Positions 1 through 5,096 of a stretch of 5,096 nt of DNA are shown here, one piece after another. The stretch covers positions 1-5,096 of the forward strand of contig CALINM010000182.1 in the NCBI GenBank assembly GCA_938045315.1, read 5' to 3'. How positions within the stretch are numbered: the stretch's first letter is position 1; every line of letters starts with the position of its first letter. Under the pieces are notes generated by a model, which saw only the letters and a list, made by a program, of their open reading frames with translations, did not search any database and had not been told where the DNA came from. This stretch comes from an uncultured bacterium (GTDB lineage Bacteria > CALINM01). The position numbers and the translations under genes are program-made.

Positions 1-1
1 T

Positions 2-1423
2 TATATTGATCCTGAAAATGTTAACGATTATATAAATAGAGATGGTTATATGGCATTAGAAAAAGTTTTACTTAATATGACGCCTGAAGCCGTAATAGAA
101 GAAATAAAAAAATCAGGTTTAAGAGGAAGGGGAGGAGCGGGTTTCCCTACTGGAATTAAATGGGAGATAACAAAAAATACAGATTCTGATATTAAATACA
201 TAGTATGTAATGCCGATGAAGGAGATCCTGGGGCATATATGGACAGAAGTATTTTAGAAGGAGATCCATATAGTGTTATAGAAGGAATGACTATATGTGC
301 ATATGCAGTTGGAGCTAGAAACGGTTATATATATGTAAGAGCAGAATATCCACTTGCAATAAAAAGATTAGAGATGGCAATCAATAAAGCTAAAGAACTT
401 GGATTATTAGGTGAAAATATTCTCGGGACCAATTTTTCATTTGATATTGAAATTAGACTTGGCGCTGGCGCATTTGTATGTGGCGAAGAAACAGCATTAA
501 TTGCATCTATAGAAGGGAAAAGAGGTATGCCAAAACCAAGACCTCCATTCCCTTCCAAAGAAGGCTTATGGGGAAAACCTACTGTTATAAATAATGTTGA
601 AACTTGGGCAAACATACCAATTATTATTAATAAAGGCTATGAATGGTTTTCATCAATTGGAACAGAACAATCAAAAGGAACAAAAGTTTTTGCATTAACT
701 GGTAAGGTTAAAAATCCAGGATTAATTGAAGTTGCGATGGGAACTACATTGAAAGAAATAATTTATAATATTGGCGGTGGTATATTTAATAATAAGAGAT
801 TCAAAGCTGCTCAGAGTGGCGGACCATCTGGCGGAGTAATTTCTGAAGATTTTATTGATTATCCGATAGAGTATGAAAGTTTGCAAAAAATTGGCTCAAT
901 GATGGGATCAGGAGGATTGATTGTCATGGATGAAGATGATTGCATGGTTGATGTTGCCAAGTTTTATCTTCAATTTACAGTTGATGAATCATGTGGAAAA
1001 TGCGCTCCATGTAGAATTGGTGGTAAACAATTATTAGAGATATTAAAATCAATAAGCAGTGGTAAAGCAGAAGAAAATGACATAGAAAGATTAAAAAGAA
1101 TTTCTTTGGCCATGAATAAAGCATCTTTATGTGGCTTAGGGCAAAGTTCTCCTAATCCTGTAATATCCACACTTAAATATTTTGAATATGAATATATAGA
1201 ACACATAAGAGATAGAAAATGTAAAACAGGTAAGTGTAAAGAGTTAATAATATATGAAATAAATCCTGATAAATGTATAGGCTGTGGTGCTTGTGCTCTA
1301 AGATGTCCGGTGACTGCAATATCAGGAGAAAAAAGAAAACCACATGTCATAGATCAATTAAAATGTGTTAAATGCGGGGAATGTTATAATACCTGTAAAT
1401 TTGGTGCAATAAATAAAAATTAA
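2..1423 (+). CDS. hydB: NAD(P)-linked [FeFe] hydrogenase, NuoF-like flavoprotein subunit HydB (5' partial)
   Basis: This cytoplasmic subunit should bind NAD(P)H and FMN and relay electrons to HydA. The frame is open from the first bases ([16 protein letters not shown] precedes the Met at 50), and that stretch matches the family, so the true start lies upstream. 473 residues are visible; full HydB proteins are about 600, so an N-terminal thioredoxin-like [2Fe-2S] domain is probably missing. Numbered from Met-50: FMN/NADH-site motifs [13 protein letters not shown] (23-35) and [12 protein letters not shown] (55-66); [13 protein letters not shown] (138-150); SLBB-like region about 211-265; [4Fe-4S] ligands C315, C318, C321 and C361; a C-terminal two-cluster ferredoxin domain (C409/412/415/419 and C439/442/445/449). 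The ferredoxin tail and the neighbouring hydA separate it from complex I NuoF. HndC is the equivalent name in the HndABCD system. Family assignment is firm; NAD versus NADP and bifurcation are inference. Confidence 0.95.
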   Translation, partial: YIDPENVNDYINRDGYMALEKVLLNMTPEAVIEEIKKSGLRGRGGAGFPTGIKWEITKNTDSDIKYIVCNADEGDPGAYMDRSILEGDPYSVIEGMTICAYAVGARNGYIYVRAEYPLAIKRLEMAINKAKELGLLGENILGTNFSFDIEIRLGAGAFVCGEETALIASIEGKRGMPKPRPPFPSKEGLWGKPTVINNVETWANIPIIINKGYEWFSSIGTEQSKGTKVFALTGKVKNPGLIEVAMGTTLKEIIYNIGGGIFNNKRFKAAQSGGPSGGVISEDFIDYPIEYESLQKIGSMMGSGGLIVMDEDDCMVDVAKFYLQFTVDESCGKCAPCRIGGKQLLEILKSISSGKAEENDIERLKRISLAMNKASLCGLGQSSPNPVISTLKYFEYEYIEHIRDRKCKTGKCKELIIYEINPDKCIGCGACALRCPVTAISGEKRKPHVIDQLKCVKCGECYNTCKFGAINKN

Positions 1424-1430
1424 AAGGAGA
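1424..1430 (+). promoter_or_regulatory. Ribosome binding site of hydA
   Basis: AAGGAGA directly follows the hydB stop codon and ends 5 nt before the ATG at 1436. It is a near-consensus Shine-Dalgarno sequence that fixes the hydA start. The 12-nt gap suggests translational coupling with hydB. Confidence 0.85.
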
Positions 1431-1435
1431 AATTC

Positions 1436-3202
1436 ATGACGGAAAAAGAAAAGAATAAAATAAAAATATTGATAAATAAAAAAGAAATTGAAGTAGATGA
1501 AAATTTGACAATATTAGATGCTGCAAAACATGCGCGTATAAAAATACCAACTTTATGTAAACATGAAGATTTACATGCAACTGGTGCGTGTGGAATATGT
1601 GTTGTTAAGGTAGAAGGTATGAAAAAATTAGTTCGTTCCTGCACTACTCCAATACAAGAAAATATGTCAATAATTACCCATGATGCAGAATTACATGAAG
1701 TAAGAAAAAATGTAATAGAACTTATTTTATCTAACCATCCAAATGAATGTTTAACTTGTTTAAGAAATGGAAGTTGCGAATTACAAAGATTTGCAGAGGA
1801 ATTTGGGATTAGAGAGAAATTTTTTAAACCGCTAATTATTGAAAAATCAAAAGATTTATCAACAAAAGCAATAGTCGTAGATGCAAAAAAATGTATTAAA
1901 TGCGGGAGATGTGTAGATGTATGTCAAAAAATCCAGGAAGTATGGGCACTTGAATTTATAAATCGTGGTTTTGATATGAGAATTGCTCCTGCGGGTGATA
2001 TATTATTAAGTGATAGTCCTTGTATAAAATGCGGACAGTGTTCAGCTCATTGTCCGGTTGGAGCATTAATTGAATATGAAGAAACAGATAAAGTATGGAA
2101 TGCTTTAAGAGATGAAAATCTTTATCCTGTTGTTCAAATTGCACCCGCTGTAAGGGTAGCATTTGGCGAATCATTTGGATTGCTACCTGGAACTATAACA
2201 ACGAAAAAAATCTATGCTTTGCTCAGAAAATTAGGTTTTAAAGCTGTTTTTGATACAAATTTTGGCGCAGATGTAACAATAATGGAAGAAGCTACGGAAT
2301 TTTATGAAAGATATCAATTAAACAGGAATAAATTACCTTTGATTACATCTTGTTGTCCAAGCTGGGTTGATTATCTTGAAAAATACTATCCTGAACTAAT
2401 TGAACATTTTTCAACAGTTAAATCACCACATCAAATTACAGGTGTTTTAACAAAAACTTATTTTGCACAAAAAAATAATATAGATCCGGGAAAAATATTT
2501 ATGGTCTCAATAATGCCTTGCACAGCAAAAAAATATGAAATATCAAGAACAGATGAAATGTTTGCAAGTGGTTTTCAGGATGTGGATGTTTCTTTGACAA
2601 CCCGCGAACTTGTAAGAATGGCATATTCGGGTGGTATAGATTTTGAAAGGTTAGAGGAAGAAGAACCAGATGAGATATTAGGTAATTACTCAGGTGCAGG
2701 AACAATTTTTGGAACAACAGGCGGAGTTATGGAAGCAGCATTAAGGACAGCGTATTATTTATTTACAGGAAAAAATTTAGAAAAAATAGAATTAAACGAG
2801 ATCCGTGGACTTGACGGTATAAAAAAAGCAAATATAAAAGTTGATTCAAAGGAAATAAAGGTTTGTATTGCTCATGGTATAGGAAATATTAAAAAAGTGC
2901 TGGATGAAATAAAAGAGTCAAAGACAAAAAAAGTAAAACCACCATATGATTTTATAGAAGTTATGGCCTGTCCCGGAGGTTGTGTGGCAGGAGGTGGACA
3001 ACCTTATCAGATAAGTGATAAATTACGTATTCAAAGAAGCAATGGAATTTACAACGATGACAAACAACAACAAGTAAGATTTTCTCATGAAAATCCTATG
3101 GTAAAAAAATTATATGAAGAATTTTTAGGTAAACCATTGAGTAAAAAATCACATCAACTGTTACACACTAAATATAAACCAAGGCCAATTTATTATAAAT
3201 AA
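1436..3202 (+). CDS. hydA: [FeFe] hydrogenase catalytic subunit HydA (HndD-like, NuoG-type N-terminus)
   Basis: This 588-residue protein catalyses reversible proton reduction to H2. Domains in order: [2Fe-2S] plant-type ferredoxin (C41, C52, C55, C69); His/Cys3 [4Fe-4S] site (H101, C105, C108, C114); two-[4Fe-4S] ferredoxin (C153/156/159/163 and C196/199/202/206); H-cluster domain with L1 TSCCPSW (304-310), L2 MPCTAKKYE (360-368) and L3 MACPGGC (510-516); small-subunit-like tail to the end. By family knowledge C307, C362, C512 and C516 hold the H-cluster and C306 belongs to the proton path. All ligands are present, so it should be active once matured. There is no signal peptide, so it is cytoplasmic. 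The length is close to HndD and monomeric clostridial CpI; it lacks the extra C-terminal domain of Thermotoga HydA. The adjacent hydB argues for a multimeric NAD(P)-linked enzyme rather than a ferredoxin-only monomer. Whether it bifurcates electrons cannot be read from sequence. Confidence 0.98.
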   Translation: MTEKEKNKIKILINKKEIEVDENLTILDAAKHARIKIPTLCKHEDLHATGACGICVVKVEGMKKLVRSCTTPIQENMSIITHDAELHEVRKNVIELILSNHPNECLTCLRNGSCELQRFAEEFGIREKFFKPLIIEKSKDLSTKAIVVDAKKCIKCGRCVDVCQKIQEVWALEFINRGFDMRIAPAGDILLSDSPCIKCGQCSAHCPVGALIEYEETDKVWNALRDENLYPVVQIAPAVRVAFGESFGLLPGTITTKKIYALLRKLGFKAVFDTNFGADVTIMEEATEFYERYQLNRNKLPLITSCCPSWVDYLEKYYPELIEHFSTVKSPHQITGVLTKTYFAQKNNIDPGKIFMVSIMPCTAKKYEISRTDEMFASGFQDVDVSLTTRELVRMAYSGGIDFERLEEEEPDEILGNYSGAGTIFGTTGGVMEAALRTAYYLFTGKNLEKIELNEIRGLDGIKKANIKVDSKEIKVCIAHGIGNIKKVLDEIKESKTKKVKPPYDFIEVMACPGGCVAGGGQPYQISDKLRIQRSNGIYNDDKQQQVRFSHENPMVKKLYEEFLGKPLSKKSHQLLHTKYKPRPIYYK

Positions 3203-3225
3203 AAAGTATTCCTAAAATCTTATCC

Positions 3226-3234
3226 AAAGGAGGT
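3226..3234 (+). promoter_or_regulatory. Strong ribosome binding site of the TM1266-family gene
   Basis: AAAGGAGGT is a full-consensus Shine-Dalgarno sequence, 7 nt before the ATG at 3242. It is the strongest site in the window. It sits in the 39-nt hydA-downstream gap, which shows no convincing hairpin plus T-run, so transcription probably continues through. Confidence 0.88.
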
Positions 3235-3241
3235 AAATCAG

Positions 3242-3481
3242 ATGGAGAGGAGATTAGGCGTAATCGCCATATTTATTTATGAAAAAACTAATATTGACAA
3301 ATTGAATAAATTGCTTTCTGATTATTCTAATATTATACTGGGCAGGATGGGACTACCTTTAAAAGATAAAAAAATAAATTTTATTAATATTATTGTTGAA
3401 TTAAATACAAATGAATTAGGAGCATTAACTGGTAAAATAGGGAATATTAAAGGTTTAAAAGTTAAATCAATAATATTTTAA
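3242..3481 (+). CDS. TM1266-family small protein, putative [FeFe]-hydrogenase system regulator
   Basis: This 79-residue protein matches the family named 'iron-only hydrogenase system regulator' after Thermotoga maritima TM1266. Visible family features are the N-terminal RLGVIAIFIYEK strand (4-15), the IILGRMGLP segment (31-39), a central hydrophobic strand (INFINIIVEL, 45-54) and the ALTGKIGNIKGLKVK segment (61-75). The alternating strand-helix pattern agrees with the ferredoxin-like (ACT/NikR C-terminal) fold known for the family. The whole chain is one such domain: no helix-turn-helix, Cys cluster, signal peptide or membrane segment is seen, so direct DNA binding is doubtful. The consensus ribosome binding site supports the start and high expression. 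Its place between hydA and hydG matches the habit of this family of sitting beside hydrogenase maturation genes. The family name reflects genomic context; I know of no demonstrated mechanism, so 'regulator' is provisional. Confidence 0.85.
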   Translation: MERRLGVIAIFIYEKTNIDKLNKLLSDYSNIILGRMGLPLKDKKINFINIIVELNTNELGALTGKIGNIKGLKVKSIIF

Positions 3482-3492
3482 TTTTATGTATT

Positions 3493-3504
3493 AAGGATAA
3501 GGAG
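3493..3504 (+). promoter_or_regulatory. Ribosome binding site supporting the GTG start of hydG
   Basis: AAGGATAAGGAG contains a good Shine-Dalgarno core (AAGGAG at 3499-3504) 8 nt before the GTG at 3513. An in-frame TAG at 3510-3512 lies immediately before that GTG, so no earlier start is possible. The spacing supports GTG as the initiator. Confidence 0.82.
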
Positions 3505-3512
3505 TTAATTTA

Positions 3513-4910
3513 GTGGCTAATTCAAAAAATAAAATAATTGAAAAAGAAAAGCTATATAATTTACTAAAACAAAAATCTCCAACAACAAATGAATTAAATG
3601 AGATTTTAAATAGATCTTTAAAACTTAAAGGTTTAGATATATATGATGTCGCAAAGTTATTGCTTGTTAACCAGAAAAAACAAGTAGAAAAAATACAAGA
3701 AACAGCGAAAATAATTAAAGAAAAAATATATGGAAACAGGCTGGTATTATTTGCACCATTATATTTGTCAAACCATTGTAGCAATAATTGTCTTTATTGT
3801 GGATTTAGGAAAGATAATAAATCAATAATCAGAAAAAAGTTGAATAATGAAGAAATAGAAAATGAAGTAAAAATATTATTAAAACAAGGACATAAAAGAT
3901 TACTTGTTTTGACGGGAGAATCAGAAGTTACAGATATAAATTATATAATAGAAAGTATTCGCCTAATATATAAAATTAATTTTAATAACAACTATATAAG
4001 AAGAATTAATGTTGAAATTGCACCACTTGAAATAAAAGATTTTAAAAAATTAAAAAATGAAAAAATTGGGACTTATATTTGCTTTCAGGAAACATATGAT
4101 GAAGAAAAATATAAAATTTATCATCCAGAAGGGAAAAAATCAGATTATTTATACAGATTATATGTAATGGACAGAGCAATGAGAGCAGGTATTAAAGATG
4201 TTGGAATAGGATCTTTATTTGGTCTTAATGATTATAAATTTGAAGTTCTTGCTTTAATTCAACATGCAAAATATTTAGAACAAAATTTTGACTGTGGCCC
4301 ACATACAATAAGTATTCCAAGAATTGAGCCAGCTAAGGGTTCTTTATTATCAGTAAATCCCCCCGATCCTGTTAGTGATATTGATTTTAAGAAAATTGTC
4401 GCTATATTACGTATTTCTGTTCCATATACTGGTATTATATTGAGCACAAGAGAGACAGAAAAATTACGGGATGAATTATTTAAATACGGAGTTTCGCAAA
4501 TTTCAGCAGGTTCCAGAACAAATCCTGGAGCATATTCAAAAAAAGCAGATAATAATTATACAAATGATGCACAATTTTCTCTGGGTGATCATAGAACTTT
4601 ACTGGAGGTAATATCTGCTATAGTTGATATGGGACATATACCATCTTTTTGCACTGCTTGTTACAGAAAAAACAGAATAGGAAAGGATTTTATGGATTTA
4701 GCAAAACCAGGTTTAATACAAAAATTTTGTGAACCTAATGCATTAATTACTTTTTATGAATATATAAAAGATTTTGCAGATGTAAAATTAAAAGAAAAAT
4801 CTTTAAATCTCATTTATAAAAAAATATCTAAAATGCAAAAAAATTTGGCAATTAAAATAAAATTAATAATAGATGAAATTAATAATGGTAAAAGAGATAT
4901 ATATTTATGA
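3513..4910 (+). CDS. hydG: [FeFe] hydrogenase H-cluster maturase HydG (radical-SAM tyrosine lyase)
   Basis: HydG cleaves tyrosine with S-adenosylmethionine into p-cresol and dehydroglycine, then makes CO and CN- bound to iron for the H-cluster 2Fe unit. The 465 residues match the usual length. The radical-SAM cluster motif is CSNNCLYC (C89, C93, C96; CX3CX2C). The C-terminal auxiliary cluster motif is CX2CX22C (C380, C383, C406); this separates HydG from its relative ThiH, which lacks it. GPHTISIPR (262-270) carries H264, aligned by motif with the histidine known to hold the labile fifth iron of the auxiliary cluster. ISAGSRTNPGAY (330-341) and FQETY (191-195) are further family blocks. GTG is the only sensible start: a stop codon directly precedes it and the next Met is residue 219. 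The gap after the TM1266-type gene is 31 nt, and the 3' end overlaps hydE by 4 nt. Near the SAM site it reads TGESE where many HydG proteins have (A/C)GEDP. Function is assigned with high confidence from both cluster motifs and context. Confidence 0.97.
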   Translation: MANSKNKIIEKEKLYNLLKQKSPTTNELNEILNRSLKLKGLDIYDVAKLLLVNQKKQVEKIQETAKIIKEKIYGNRLVLFAPLYLSNHCSNNCLYCGFRKDNKSIIRKKLNNEEIENEVKILLKQGHKRLLVLTGESEVTDINYIIESIRLIYKINFNNNYIRRINVEIAPLEIKDFKKLKNEKIGTYICFQETYDEEKYKIYHPEGKKSDYLYRLYVMDRAMRAGIKDVGIGSLFGLNDYKFEVLALIQHAKYLEQNFDCGPHTISIPRIEPAKGSLLSVNPPDPVSDIDFKKIVAILRISVPYTGIILSTRETEKLRDELFKYGVSQISAGSRTNPGAYSKKADNNYTNDAQFSLGDHRTLLEVISAIVDMGHIPSFCTACYRKNRIGKDFMDLAKPGLIQKFCEPNALITFYEYIKDFADVKLKEKSLNLIYKKISKMQKNLAIKIKLIIDEINNGKRDIYL

Positions 4911-5096
4911 TAAAAGTAAATTTAAATGTAAAAGAACTATATAATAGTGATTTTAATTTTTTAGCAAAAGAAGCCGAATATATTTGTTTAAAGAATTATG
5001 GGAAAAAAGTTTTCCTTCGTGCACTTTTGGAATTTTCAAATGAATGTAAAATGAATTGTTTATATTGCGGTTTAAGGAAGGACAACAGGAATATAA
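4907..5096 (+). CDS. hydE: [FeFe] hydrogenase H-cluster maturase HydE (radical SAM; 3' partial)
   Basis: HydE is the second radical-SAM enzyme of H-cluster assembly; it acts on the Fe(CO)2(CN)-cysteine product of HydG on the way to the dithiolate-bridged diiron unit. Only the first 63 residues, of about 350 expected, are in the window. They include the family block VFLRALLEFSNECKMNCLYC (35-54) followed by GLRKDNRNI, with cluster ligands C47, C51 and C54 (CX3CX2C). The LRxxxEFSNxCxxNCLYCGLRxDN pattern is characteristic of HydE and distinguishes it from HydG and BioB. The ATG is the first in the frame and overlaps the hydG stop as ATGA. No good Shine-Dalgarno sequence precedes it (only AAAGAG about 10 nt upstream), so translation is probably coupled to hydG. 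The gene runs off the window end; substrate-channel and C-terminal features cannot be judged. Confidence 0.93.
   Translation, partial: MIKVNLNVKELYNSDFNFLAKEAEYICLKNYGKKVFLRALLEFSNECKMNCLYCGLRKDNRNI

Noticed and set aside
50-52. ATG at 50 as the real start of hydB
   Set aside because: The 16 codons before it are open and encode family-like sequence ([15 protein letters not shown]), and no Shine-Dalgarno sequence precedes the ATG. The gene continues upstream of the window.
325-615. Minus-strand open frame of 96 codons inside hydB
   Set aside because: It lies opposite highly conserved hydB codons, has no family resemblance or ribosome binding site, and is a shadow of the real gene. The same holds for the minus-strand frames at 970-1350, 1420-1644, 1956-2174, 2499-2717, 3491-3784 and 4259-4447.
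1436-3202. NuoG (complex I) instead of hydrogenase
   Set aside because: The N-terminal Fe-S modules are shared with NuoG, but the three H-cluster motifs TSCCPSW, MPCTAKKYE and MACPGGC are present and are specific to [FeFe] hydrogenases.
3203-3241. Terminator or attenuator in the hydA-downstream gap
   Set aside because: Only a 3-bp TCC/GGA pairing around AAA and loose CCT/AGG matches are seen, with no stable stem and no T-run.
3486-3494. Tiny leader peptide (ATG TAT TAA) before hydG
   Set aside because: It is a two-codon frame with no ribosome binding site of its own; this is expected by chance in AT-rich sequence.
3513-4910. ThiH (thiamine tyrosine lyase) instead of HydG
   Set aside because: ThiH lacks the C-terminal CX2CX22C cluster motif, which is intact here, and the gene is flanked by hydrogenase genes and hydE.
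1-5096. CRISPR array, tRNA or rRNA, insertion sequence, riboswitch or long repeats
   Set aside because: Coding sequence fills almost the whole window, the longest gap is 39 nt, and no repeated units, transposase residues or structured RNA signatures were seen.

Overview
The window is a tightly packed, single-direction (+ strand) piece of an [FeFe]-hydrogenase operon. It comes from a very AT-rich genome (roughly 30% G+C by eye, with strong preference for AGA, ATA and AAA codons). The gene content implies an obligately or facultatively anaerobic, fermentative bacterium that makes or uses H2. A low-GC clostridial, halanaerobial or Thermotogota-like lineage would fit, but the sequence alone does not fix the taxon.

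Layout: (1) positions 2-1423, the 3' part of hydB, a NuoF-like flavoprotein subunit whose 5' end lies outside the window; (2) 1436-3202, complete hydA, the catalytic [FeFe]-hydrogenase subunit with all H-cluster and Fe-S ligands; (3) 3242-3481, a complete small TM1266-family gene (putative 'iron-only hydrogenase system regulator'); (4) 3513-4910, complete hydG with a GTG start, the radical-SAM tyrosine lyase of H-cluster assembly; (5) 4907-5096, the 5' end of hydE, the second radical-SAM maturase, cut by the window edge. Gaps are 12, 39 and 31 nt, then a 4-nt overlap, so one transcript is likely. No promoter, terminator, RNA gene, repeat, mobile element or CRISPR was seen, and no gene-free stretch exceeds 39 nt.

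How the genes work together: HydB should bring in NAD(P)(H) electrons through FMN and Fe-S clusters and pass them to HydA, which reduces protons or oxidises H2. The pairing is that of multimeric NAD(P)-linked, often electron-bifurcating, hydrogenases (HydABC / HndABCD type). HydG makes the CO and CN- carrying Fe synthon, and HydE processes it on the way to the 2Fe subcluster of HydA. The partners expected but not visible are a NuoE-like hydC/hndA gene upstream and hydF downstream or elsewhere. I see no evidence for an undescribed system. The most useful second-look points are a candidate Zn-hinge motif in HydB, the unproven role of the TM1266-type protein, and small motif variants in HydA and HydG.
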